Positions 1 through 5,853 of a DNA stretch of 12,694 nt are shown here, one piece after another; within the stretch, counting starts at the first letter, position 1, and each line of letters begins with the position of its first letter. Both the position numbers and the translations under genes were made by a program. This DNA comes from Panacagrimonas sp. Its GTDB lineage: Bacteria > Pseudomonadota > Gammaproteobacteria > Nevskiales > Nevskiaceae. The notes under the pieces are model-generated. The model worked only from the letters and a program-made list of their open reading frames with translations, did no database searches and was not told the DNA's origin. The DNA lies in NCBI GenBank assembly GCA_021773655.1, contig JAJFJX010000316.1, positions 1 to 12,694 of the forward strand, written 5' to 3'.

Positions 1-1
1 C

Positions 2-1276
2 GGCGGCGGCTGCACGCACTGGGGAACCATTCCCAGCAAGGCACTGCGTCACGCGGTCAAGACGCTCAATGAGCTGCGCCTCAATCCGCTGTTGCGCGAC
101 TTTAGAGCCACCCACCCGCCGCAGTTTCCTCAGATCCTGGCCTCCGCCGACAAGGTGGTCAGCGCGCAGGTGGCCAGCCGGCGGCGCTTCTACGAGCGCA
201 ACCGCGTGCCGGTGTTCGAGGGCGCGGCGCGTTTCATCGATCCGCAGGTGGTGGAGATCCAGCGCGGCGGCCAGGGGCCGTTGCGCCTGCGCGCGCAGCA
301 CTTCGTCATCGCCACCGGTTCTCGGCCCTACCACCCGCCGGAGCTGGACTTCTCGCACCCGCGGGTGCGCGACAGCGACTCCATCCTGCGCTACGACCAG
401 CATCCGTTCTCGGTCACGATCTATGGCGCGGGGGTCATCGGCTGCGAGTACGCCTCGATCTTTCTCAACCTCGGCGCCAAGGTCACCCTGGTCAACATGC
501 AGGAGCGCCTGCTGTCGTTTCTGGACGAGGAGATTGCCGAGGCGCTGTCCTACCACCTGCGCGAGCAGGGCTGCATCATCCGCCACGAAGAGGCCCACGA
601 TTCAGTCGAACCGCGCCAGCGCGACGTGGTCCTGCACCTGAAGTCCGGTCGCAAGATCAAGTCGGACGTGCTGCTGTGGGCCAACGGCCGCACCGGCAAC
701 GCCGACGGCATGGGCCTGGAGGCCCTGGGCATCGAACGCAACAACCGCGGGCAGATTCCGGTGGACGCCTGCTACCGCACTGCGCAGCCCCATATCTACG
801 CCGTCGGCGATGTCATCGGCCCGCCCGCGCTGGCCAGCGCGGCCTACGTCCAGGGGCGCTTTGCCGCGCAGCACCTGCTGCAGCCCGAAGCCAGTGGCAC
901 CCGCCTGGAGATGATCCCCAGCGGCATCTACACGATTCCGGAAATCTCCTCGGTCGGGCGCACCGAACGCGAACTGCGCGAGGCCGGGGTACCGTTCGAG
1001 GTCGGGCACTCGGCCTTCAAGTCGCTGGCCCGCGCACAGATGACCGGCGAAACGGTGGGCATGCTCAAGCTGCTGTTTCACGCCGAGACCCTGGAGGTCC
1101 TGGGAGTGCACTGTTTCGGCGACCGGGCCTCTGAGATCGTCCACATCGGCCAGACCGTGATGGCCTGCGCAGAGCTCAACAATCTGCGCTATTTCATCAA
1201 CACGACGTTCAATTATCCGACGATGGCCGAAGCGTACCGGGTCGCTGCTCACAACGGACTCAACCGGCTTGCCTGA
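2..1276 (+). CDS. sthA: Soluble pyridine nucleotide transhydrogenase SthA (5' end outside window)
   Basis: Cytosolic FAD flavoprotein that exchanges reducing equivalents between NADPH and NAD+, usually to burn off excess NADPH. The frame is open from base 2; 424 residues are visible and about 41 residues (the FAD-binding GxGxxG) lie upstream of the window. The visible part opens with GGGCTHWGTIPSKALR, the SthA form of the disulfide-oxidoreductase active site: the second redox Cys is replaced by Thr, so there is no CxxxxC disulfide. This separates it from lipoamide dehydrogenase, glutathione reductase and mercuric reductase. The second Rossmann motif GAGVIGCEYAS lies at about 425-457, the FAD-contact YAVGDVIG near 798-821, and the dimerisation domain ends in NTTFNYPTMAEAYRVAAHNG. 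Similarity to E. coli SthA runs end to end. Oddity: its last 17 codons, stop and 12 further bases are repeated 126 bp downstream. Confidence 0.96.
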   Translation, partial: GGGCTHWGTIPSKALRHAVKTLNELRLNPLLRDFRATHPPQFPQILASADKVVSAQVASRRRFYERNRVPVFEGAARFIDPQVVEIQRGGQGPLRLRAQHFVIATGSRPYHPPELDFSHPRVRDSDSILRYDQHPFSVTIYGAGVIGCEYASIFLNLGAKVTLVNMQERLLSFLDEEIAEALSYHLREQGCIIRHEEAHDSVEPRQRDVVLHLKSGRKIKSDVLLWANGRTGNADGMGLEALGIERNNRGQIPVDACYRTAQPHIYAVGDVIGPPALASAAYVQGRFAAQHLLQPEASGTRLEMIPSGIYTIPEISSVGRTERELREAGVPFEVGHSAFKSLARAQMTGETVGMLKLLFHAETLEVLGVHCFGDRASEIVHIGQTVMACAELNNLRYFINTTFNYPTMAEAYRVAAHNGLNRLA

Positions 1277-1288
1277 TGCGCGCTGTGG
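1225..1288 (+). repeat. Direct repeat copy 1: 3' end of sthA
   Basis: 64 bp covering the last sthA codons, the TGA stop and 12 bp beyond. It is repeated at 1351-1414 with one mismatch (T1270 versus G1396). Weaker similarity extends about 8 bp further upstream. Confidence 0.95.
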
Positions 1289-1350
1289 GTATGGCCATCG
1301 TCGGAACGGCACCGACGCGCTGTTCTGGCGCCCGGGCGAGCCCGGACGCG

Positions 1351-1414
1351 GGCCGAAGCGTACCGGGTCGCTGCTCACAACGGACTCAACCGGCTGGCCT
1401 GATGCGCGCTGTGG
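1351..1414 (+). repeat. Direct repeat copy 2: duplicated 3' end of sthA after its stop
   Basis: Second copy of the 64-bp unit, 126 bp downstream. Because 126 is a multiple of three and no stop lies between 1277 and 1399, the copy is in frame with sthA and ends at its own TGA (1400-1402). Readthrough of the first stop would add a further 42 residues ending in the same C-terminal sequence. It has no start of its own and is probably untranslated: either a tandem-duplication scar or the remnant of a 3'-end insertion. Confidence 0.9.
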
Positions 1415-1417
1415 CAG

Positions 1418-1459
1418 ACCCGTCATTCCGGGGCGCCGCAGGCGAACCCGGAATCCAGG
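1418..1459 (+). repeat. REP-like palindromic unit, copy 1
   Basis: 42-bp unit beginning ACCCGTCATTCCGG and ending CCCGGAATCCAGG. TTCCGGG and CCCGGAA can pair as a hairpin around GCGCCGCAGGCGAA. It is repeated at 1559-1600 with two mismatches. Intergenic repeats of this kind are common in Xanthomonadales genomes; they may stabilise or end the sthA transcript, though no T-tract follows. Confidence 0.75.
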
Positions 1460-1504
1460 CCCGCAGCCGGGGACTCATCTGCTGTATTTCGGGTGCCGCT
1501 GCAC

Positions 1505-1517
1505 GCCCCCGGAATGA
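1505..1517 (-). repeat. REP-like half unit in inverted orientation
   Basis: CGCCCCCGGAATG and the next base are the reverse complement of the TCATTCCGGGG head of the flanking units. With 1422-1431 it forms an outer inverted repeat, so the block 1418-1600 alternates in orientation (+, -, +) as in bacterial interspersed mosaic elements. Confidence 0.55.
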
Positions 1518-1558
1518 GGATGGCAGAGGATGCGACGCCGACGCGGACCCGTACCAGG

Positions 1559-1600
1559 ACCCGTCATTCCGGAACGCCGCAGGCGAACCCGGAATCCAGG
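1559..1600 (+). repeat. REP-like palindromic unit, copy 2
   Basis: Second 42-bp unit, 141 bp after the first, differing only by AA instead of GG just after the TCATTCCGG head. It lies about 70 bp upstream of the IscU-like gene. No promoter is evident between it and the start codon at 1671. Confidence 0.75.
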
Positions 1601-1670
1601 TCCACCGTTCGATTCTCGACTGCGGCGCGGGCTCGATCGCGCGGCAGGCGCGGAGAGCCGGCTTTCTGCC

Positions 1671-2051
1671 ATGAACAATGCCCTGGGATATCCGGACCCG
1701 GTGTGGACGCTGTTCCGCCAGCTGCCGCGCGCGGGCCGCCTGGACGCCGCCGCGGACGTGCAGACGGCGGTGGCGTGCAGTGCCGCGCAGGGCGCGCGGT
1801 TGCAACTGCAGGTGCGGCGCGACCGGGATGGAGTCATGCGGGATGCGTGCTTCCAGGCGCTGGGCTGCCCATACGTCATTGCCACCGGGGCCTGGCTGGC
1901 GCAGTGGCTGATCGGTCGCCGGCCGGCCGACCTGAGCGACGAAGTGGTCGCCACTTTGCGCGCCGCGCTTGAAATCCCGGAGGATCGCGCCCACTGTTGG
2001 CTCATGGCGCAGGATGTTCTGCGCGCGCTGAAACCGGATGTTTCTCCATGA
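1671..2051 (+). CDS. Atypical IscU/NifU-like iron-sulfur scaffold protein
   Basis: Small (126 aa) cytosolic protein of the IscU/NifU N-terminal fold, expected to hold a nascent Fe-S cluster on three cysteines. All three have counterparts: C36 (VACSA), C66 (FQALGCPYVIA, compare FKTYGCGSAIA) and C109 (HCWLMAQD, compare HCSILAED); C60 is extra. Two IscU hallmarks are missing. The Cys-Gly-Asp motif is Cys-Ser-Ala, so the ligand-exchange aspartate is Ala38, and the LPPVK site recognised by the HscA chaperone is replaced by IPEDR (102-106). The ATG at 1671 was chosen over an upstream ATG at 1530, whose extra 47 codons are low-complexity Arg-rich sequence inside the REP-like region; a GGAGAG lies 13 nt before 1671. 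It overlaps the next gene by ATGA, implying translational coupling. Fold assignment is firm; the exact role is inferred and it may be a specialised scaffold rather than the main IscU. Confidence 0.8.
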   Translation: MNNALGYPDPVWTLFRQLPRAGRLDAAADVQTAVACSAAQGARLQLQVRRDRDGVMRDACFQALGCPYVIATGAWLAQWLIGRRPADLSDEVVATLRAALEIPEDRAHCWLMAQDVLRALKPDVSP

Positions 2052-2371
2052 GCCTGCAACTGTCTCCCGCCGCCGCCGCCCGCATCCAGACCCAGATCGC
2101 CAAGCGTGGCAAGGGTCTGGGCCTGAGGGTCGGCGTCAAGAAGTCCGGCTGCTCGGGCTGGGCCTACACGATGGATTACGCCGATGCCATCGAGGACGGC
2201 GATCAGGTCTACGACGCCCACGGCGCCCGCCTTGTGGTCAGGGCCGAGCACCTGCCGCTACTCGACGGATTGACGCTGGACTGGCAGAAACAGGGCCTCA
2301 ACGAATCCTTCAAGTTCGTCAATCCCAACGTCAAGGCGCAGTGCGGCTGCGGCGAGAGCTTCGCGGTCTGA
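2048..2371 (+). CDS. iscA: A-type iron-sulfur carrier protein, IscA-like
   Basis: Cytosolic A-type carrier that receives iron or Fe-S clusters and passes them to apo-proteins. Its 107 residues equal the length of E. coli IscA, and the three ligand cysteines fall at the same positions: C35 (SGCSGWAY), C99 and C101 (QCGCGESF). The stretch GLNESFKFVNPNVK resembles IscA more than SufA or ErpA. Met at 2048 overlaps the stop of the IscU-like gene (ATGA); an in-frame upstream ATG at 1997 would add 17 residues with no family counterpart. No iscS, hscA, hscB, fdx or iscR lies nearby, so this is a two-gene scaffold/carrier cassette outside a standard isc operon. The organism may also have a separate isc or suf IscA; the family is certain, the paralogue name less so. 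Confidence 0.88.
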   Translation: MSLQLSPAAAARIQTQIAKRGKGLGLRVGVKKSGCSGWAYTMDYADAIEDGDQVYDAHGARLVVRAEHLPLLDGLTLDWQKQGLNESFKFVNPNVKAQCGCGESFAV

Positions 2372-2431
2372 CGCCGCCCCGGCCGGCGCGCAGTCTGGTT
2401 TCTTGCCCCGGCAGGCCGGACAATTGCGGGC

Positions 2432-3226
2432 ATGCGTCAATACCTTGATCTCATGCGGCACGTGCTCGATCACGGCACCTGCAAGTCCGACCGTACCGGC
2501 ACCGGCACGCGCTCGGTGTTCGGGCACCAGATGCGCTTCGATCTGGGGGCCGGGTTCCCGCTGGTCACCACCAAGAAGCTGCACCTCAGGTCCATCGTCG
2601 TCGAGCTGCTCTGGTTCCTGCGCGGCGATACCAACATTGCCTGGCTCAAGGAGCACGGCGTGTCGATCTGGGACGAATGGGCCGATGCCTCCGGCGAGCT
2701 CGGTCCGGTCTACGGCCGCCAGTGGCGCGCCTGGCCGGCCAGCGGCGGGCGCGAGATCGACCAGCTGCGCCTGCTGGTCGACCAGATCCGCGGCAACCCG
2801 GATTCACGGCGGCTGCTGGTGTCGGCGTGGAATGTCGGCGAGCTGGACAAGATGGCGCTGGCGCCCTGCCACGCGCTGTTCCAGTTCTACGTCGCCGAAG
2901 GCCGGCTGTCCTGCCAGCTCTACCAGCGCAGTGCCGACGTCTTCCTCGGTGTGCCGTTCAACATCGCCAGCTATGCGCTGCTGACGCTGATGCTTGCCCA
3001 GGTCTGCGACCTGGCGCCGGGTGATTTCGTGTGGACCGGCGGCGACTGCCATCTCTACACCAATCATCTGGACCAGGCCCGAGAGCAGCTCGGCCGCCAG
3101 CCGCGCGCGCTGCCGTGCATGACGCTCAATCCGGAGGTCCGGGACCTGTTCGGGTTCCGTCCGCAGGATTTCGTCCTTGGCCAGTACGATCCGCACCCGC
3201 ACATCAAGGCGCCGGTCGCGGTGTGA
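2432..3226 (+). CDS. thyA: Thymidylate synthase ThyA
   Basis: Cytosolic homodimer that methylates dUMP to dTMP with 5,10-methylenetetrahydrofolate, releasing dihydrofolate. At 264 aa it is the length of E. coli ThyA and is complete. Catalytic Cys146 sits in ALAPCHALFQF. R21 (DRTGTGT), E58 (VELLWFLRG), R126 and R127 of the phosphate site, D169 (QRSADVFLGVPFN), N177, H207 and Y209 (DCHLYTNH) are all at the expected positions. Start is the first in-frame ATG, 60 bp after the IscA stop, with a weak GCGGG just upstream. It is followed after 17 bp by folA, which reduces its dihydrofolate product, the classical pairing. No frameshift or unusual residue was seen. Confidence 0.98.
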   Translation: MRQYLDLMRHVLDHGTCKSDRTGTGTRSVFGHQMRFDLGAGFPLVTTKKLHLRSIVVELLWFLRGDTNIAWLKEHGVSIWDEWADASGELGPVYGRQWRAWPASGGREIDQLRLLVDQIRGNPDSRRLLVSAWNVGELDKMALAPCHALFQFYVAEGRLSCQLYQRSADVFLGVPFNIASYALLTLMLAQVCDLAPGDFVWTGGDCHLYTNHLDQAREQLGRQPRALPCMTLNPEVRDLFGFRPQDFVLGQYDPHPHIKAPVAV

Positions 3227-3243
3227 GCGGCGGCGGGCAGGCA

Positions 3244-3738
3244 ATGCCGCTCAGCCTGATCGCGGCGATGGATCTCAACGGTCTGATCGGCCGCGGCGGC
3301 GATCTGCCCTGGCGGCTGCCCGAGGACCTGGCGCACTTCAAGCGCATGACCCTGGGCAAGACCGTGCTGATGGGGCGCAAGACCTGGGATTCGCTTGGCC
3401 GCGCGCTGCCGGGCCGCGACAACTGGGTACTCAGTCGCGACCTTGGGTTTGCACCCACCGGCGCGCGGCGCTTTGGCAGCGTGGCGGCGGCGCTGGAGGC
3501 GCCGCGGGCCACCGAGCTGATGGTGATCGGCGGCGGCGAGCTGTACCGGCAGACACTGGACGCCTGCCACCGCCTGTATCTGACCGAGGTGCAGGCGCGA
3601 ATCGAACCGGCGGGGCTTGGCGATGTGCACTTTCCGGCCTTCGACCGGTCACGGTTCCGGCTCGGGGAGCGCATCTGTCACCCGGCGGACGCCCGACACC
3701 CTTACGCTTTTCACTTCATCCGACTCGACCGGATCTGA
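3244..3738 (+). CDS. folA: Dihydrofolate reductase FolA
   Basis: Cytosolic NADPH-dependent reductase turning dihydrofolate into tetrahydrofolate; the target of trimethoprim. The 164-residue protein matches chromosomal DHFRs: SLIAAMDLNGLIGRGGDLPW at the N-terminus, catalytic acid D28 in LPEDLAHFK, the NADPH-binding MGRKTWDSLGRALPGR, the MVIGGGELYRQ nucleotide loop, and YLTEVQA...DVHFPAF at the end. The ATG at 3244 gives the proper MPLSLIAA start; longer in-frame extensions run into thyA and encode Arg/Pro-rich shadow sequence. It probably shares a transcript with thyA (17 bp upstream) and the Omp85 gene (4 bp downstream). Confidence 0.97.
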   Translation: MPLSLIAAMDLNGLIGRGGDLPWRLPEDLAHFKRMTLGKTVLMGRKTWDSLGRALPGRDNWVLSRDLGFAPTGARRFGSVAAALEAPRATELMVIGGGELYRQTLDACHRLYLTEVQARIEPAGLGDVHFPAFDRSRFRLGERICHPADARHPYAFHFIRLDRI

Positions 3739-3742
3739 CCCG

Positions 3743-5023
3743 ATGCGTGCCTTCCTGTGCCTGCTCCTCTACGGCGCTTCGGTACAGGTCGGGGCCGTGG
3801 ATGTGGCCGGCACGGCGTCAGGAGCTCCCGCTCTGCCGCGCGTGGCGGGCATCGAGTTTGCCGGCAATCACCTCACCCGGGCCGGGGTGCTGCAGCGCGA
3901 GCTGACCCTGGCCGTGGGCGATGCGGCCGCTCCCGAGCAGATCGAGGCCTCGCGCCAGGCGATCCAGAACCTGGGCCTGTTCCGCGAGGTGGACGCCGGC
4001 ACCGTGGCCACCGCCGACGGCGTCATCGTGATCTTCGAGGTCGAGGAGAAGATCTACCTGCTGCCGCTTCCGCGCCTGGATGCCAAGGATTCCGGCGAGT
4101 ACGCCTACGGCATGCAGATGCGCTGGGCCAACCTTGACGGCCGCAACCACGACCTGCGCGCGTTCTGGGAATACCGCGACCGCAAGGAGCCCGGTGTCGG
4201 TGGCGAGACGGCCTATGCCATCGACTACGGCGCGCCACAGATCTTCGACAGCCGCTATTCGCTGGGCCTGGGCGCGGCCTACAGCATGCGTCCGGTGGAG
4301 CGTGACGGCGATCAGGTCGGTGACTACCGCGAAACCTTTCGCAGCGCCCGCGCTCAACTCCAGCGCAGCCTCTCCGAAGGTTCGGCCAATCAGGGCTGGA
4401 GCGTCGGCGGCGGGCTGGCCTGGCTGGAACAATCCACTGCCGGCGCAGACGCAGAACCCGCCTACGGCACTGCCACCTCGGTGCTGCTCAGTGCCGGTCA
4501 TCGCAAGCTGGCGTTTCGCCGCTACAGCCTGTCAGGACATCGCTTCGGCGCCAGTGCCTCGATCGCCACCCAGGGCTGGAACAGCGACTATGACCAGCTC
4601 ACCTACCGCCTGGATTTCCGTCGCTTCATGCCGGTCGGCGAGCGGTCGCACCAGAACCTCAATTTCGGCGCCGAAGCCGGCCTGCGTCACGGCGGGCCGC
4701 CCGACAACGACCGCTTCGAACTCGGGGGCACCGCCAACCTGCGTGGCTTCGAGGACGACTTTCTGGAAGGCGACGCCTATTACCGGGTCAGCGCCGAATT
4801 CCTGCGCCCGCTGGGCTGGAACCCCCTTCGAGGCCTGGTGATCGTCGAGGCCGGCAACGCCTTTGCGCGGCCGCGTGACCTGAGCCTGGATCGCGTCTAC
4901 ACCAGCCTGGGTGTGGGCGTGCGCCTGCGTGTGGACTGGTTTGTGGACGTCGAGCTGGACCTGGGCTATGCCATTCCCATCGGTGGCGGTGAGGGCGGGC
5001 GGGTTTTCGTCGGGTCGTCCTGA
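3743..5023 (+). CDS. Small single-POTRA Omp85/BamA-TamA-family outer-membrane protein
   Basis: 426-residue predicted outer-membrane beta-barrel. Residues 1-18 look like a Sec signal peptide (hydrophobic LCLLLY, cleavage likely after VGA18). Residues about 32-107 form one POTRA domain (VAGIEFAGNHLTRAGVLQRE... LGLFREVDAG... VIVIFEVEEK). The rest is a D15/Omp85 barrel with repeated amphipathic strands and the loop-6 signature LRGF at 333-336 (GGTANLRGFEDDF). BamA has five POTRAs and TamA three, so this is neither; it resembles short Omp85 proteins of unknown cargo. The start follows the folA stop by 4 bp, and the N-terminal extension overlapping folA lacks a signal peptide. Oddity: the chain ends RVFVGSS without the final aromatic residue usual for a barrel beta-signal. 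Linkage to folA is probably only transcriptional. Confidence 0.82.
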   Translation: MRAFLCLLLYGASVQVGAVDVAGTASGAPALPRVAGIEFAGNHLTRAGVLQRELTLAVGDAAAPEQIEASRQAIQNLGLFREVDAGTVATADGVIVIFEVEEKIYLLPLPRLDAKDSGEYAYGMQMRWANLDGRNHDLRAFWEYRDRKEPGVGGETAYAIDYGAPQIFDSRYSLGLGAAYSMRPVERDGDQVGDYRETFRSARAQLQRSLSEGSANQGWSVGGGLAWLEQSTAGADAEPAYGTATSVLLSAGHRKLAFRRYSLSGHRFGASASIATQGWNSDYDQLTYRLDFRRFMPVGERSHQNLNFGAEAGLRHGGPPDNDRFELGGTANLRGFEDDFLEGDAYYRVSAEFLRPLGWNPLRGLVIVEAGNAFARPRDLSLDRVYTSLGVGVRLRVDWFVDVELDLGYAIPIGGGEGGRVFVGSS

Positions 5024-5053
5024 GGCTGGTCGCCGGTCGCCGGTCGTCATGGG

Positions 5054-5072
5054 CACATCGCTCGGGGATGTG
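5054..5072. terminator. Hairpin after the Omp85 gene, possible weak terminator
   Basis: CACATC and GATGTG pair perfectly around a 7-nt loop (GCTCGGG), 30 bp after the Omp85 stop. No T-run follows, so it is not a classical intrinsic terminator. Confidence 0.25.
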
Positions 5073-5146
5073 GGCTGCAACAGGATGCAGGTCTTCCCCT
5101 CGTGGTTCGCAGCTCCACCGAGAGCTTCCATGTTCGGGATCGAAGC

Positions 5147-5160
5147 CCTGTTCGAACAGG
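5147..5160. promoter_or_regulatory. Perfect 14-bp palindrome CCTGTTCGAACAGG, possible operator
   Basis: The site is fully self-complementary about its centre. A related partial dyad (TTCGGGATCGAA) lies just upstream at 5132-5143. It is about 190 bp before the H1-like gene. GTTC/GAAC half-sites occur in several regulator sites, but no regulator can be named from sequence alone. Confidence 0.35.
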
Positions 5161-5185
5161 CGCAATCCTAGGCCAGGGACCTCCC

Positions 5186-5203
5186 CCGGCGCCCCGGTGC
5201 CGG
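5186..5203. terminator. GC-rich hairpin, possible terminator without T-tract
   Basis: CCGGCGCC and GGTGCCGG form a 7-8 bp stem (one G-T pair) with a tight loop. The following bases are ACCATTGC, not a T-run, so a terminator role is uncertain. Confidence 0.25.
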
Positions 5204-5277
5204 ACCATTGCAGATGCAGTGCTCGCTGTTCAGGCAGGCCACCGACGGCGGCGCCTGATCAACGGTGCGCGCCGCGA

Positions 5278-5306
5278 TTGCGCAAGCGCATCGAGCAGCC
5301 TTAGAT
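5278..5306 (+). promoter_or_regulatory. Weak sigma70-like promoter for the H1-like gene
   Basis: TTGCGC and TTAGAT are separated by 17 nt, 44 bp before the chosen start. Each matches only three of six consensus bases, so the spacing and position are the main support. Confidence 0.25.
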
Positions 5307-5349
5307 TCAAATGGCGACCATCAACCGGTCGCGTCCACGGGGGAACGTC

Positions 5350-5790
5350 ATGGCAAGTGCGAAGAAGACCGCGGCAAGTCCGGCGAAGAAGACTGCGGCA
5401 AGTCCTGCAAAGAAGACTGCGGTCAAGGCCGGCAGGTCGGTGAAGAAGCCGGCCTCCAGCGTCGGCCGGAAGACCGGCAGGGTCGCGGCCTCGGTCGGTG
5501 ACACCGTCGTGGCCGCCGGCCAGTCGCCGGGATCCGGGGCCGAGCAGGCCGGGCAGTACGTCAAGCCCAGGCGGGTTGGCCCTGCGCCTGGCAAGAATGA
5601 CCTCGCCGGGAAGATCGGCGAGGTGGTCACCCGGGCCAAGGCCAAGGGGGCTTCGATCGCCGATGACGTCGGTCAGTACGTCAAGCCCAAGAAGGGTGGC
5701 GGTGGTCCCGGAAAGGGGCCGCTGACGCGGGTGCGCAGCAAGGTTGCCGAAACGGCCGAGAAGGTTTCGGACCGTCTCCGGCGCAAGTAG
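5350..5790 (+). CDS. Small lysine/alanine-rich histone H1-like protein
   Basis: 146-residue, strongly basic, low-complexity protein, probably a cytoplasmic DNA- or RNA-binding nucleoid protein. Residues 1-26 are SPAKKTAA repeats like the tails of eukaryotic H1 and bacterial H1-like proteins. The rest has two related modules 40 residues apart, each with GQYVKP followed by basic residues, a Gly/Pro patch (GPAPGK, GGPGKG) and an amphipathic segment (68-100 and 108-140); the end is DRLRRK. The ATG at 5350 was chosen because GGGGGAA (5339-5345) lies just before it; an in-frame ATG at 5311 would add 13 residues but has no Shine-Dalgarno. It faces the - strand TIR gene convergently, 63 bp away. The H1-like label rests on composition; the GQYVKP modules are not a domain I can name. 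Confidence 0.8.
   Translation: MASAKKTAASPAKKTAASPAKKTAVKAGRSVKKPASSVGRKTGRVAASVGDTVVAAGQSPGSGAEQAGQYVKPRRVGPAPGKNDLAGKIGEVVTRAKAKGASIADDVGQYVKPKKGGGGPGKGPLTRVRSKVAETAEKVSDRLRRK
5353..5421 (+). repeat. 24-bp tandem repeats coding the SPAKKTAA tail
   Basis: Three tandem units of GCA-AGT-CCN-GCN-AAG-AAG-ACY-GCG. The first (5353-5373) lacks the CCN codon; the next two are 5374-5397 and 5398-5421. Whole-codon repeats could gain or lose units by slippage without shifting frame. Confidence 0.85.
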
Positions 5791-5853
5791 ATCCAGGCGG
5801 CTAGATCCGGGCAGCGTCAGCCTCGGGCAGCACCAGGCCGCAGACCGCGTCGG

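Larger units (their letters stand above)
5024..5349. other. Intergenic region, 326 bp, no gene seen
   Basis: Open frames here are short, change frame and show no family features. The stretch starts with a short tandem GGTCGCC-type repeat (about 5028-5046). It holds two hairpins (5054-5072 and 5186-5203), a perfect 14-bp palindrome (5147-5160) and a weak promoter-like pair near 5278-5306. It probably contains the end of the thyA-folA-Omp85 transcript and the control region of the H1-like gene. Confidence 0.6.

Noticed and set aside
1225..1414. Attachment sites of an integrated genomic island
   Set aside because: Only 62 bp separate the copies and no integrase or cargo is present, so an att interpretation is kept only as a possible scar.
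602..1426. Long open frame on the - strand across sthA and the repeat region
   Set aside because: It lies antisense to a well-supported gene, its sequence has no family features, and its internal repeat simply reflects the 64-bp DNA duplication.
1276..1674. Open frame on the + strand through the post-sthA gap
   Set aside because: It runs through the duplication and REP-like units, has no Shine-Dalgarno, and translates to Arg/Pro/Gly-rich low-complexity sequence; the gap is better read as non-coding.
2396..2424. Possible promoter just before thyA (GACAAT as -10)
   Set aside because: It would start transcription almost at the thyA ATG and there is no -35 at the proper distance; thyA may instead be read from upstream.
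4911..5171. Small open frame overlapping the end of the Omp85 gene, ending FGIEALFEQAQS
   Set aside because: Two thirds lies out of frame within or just after the Omp85 gene and there is no ribosome site or conserved feature.
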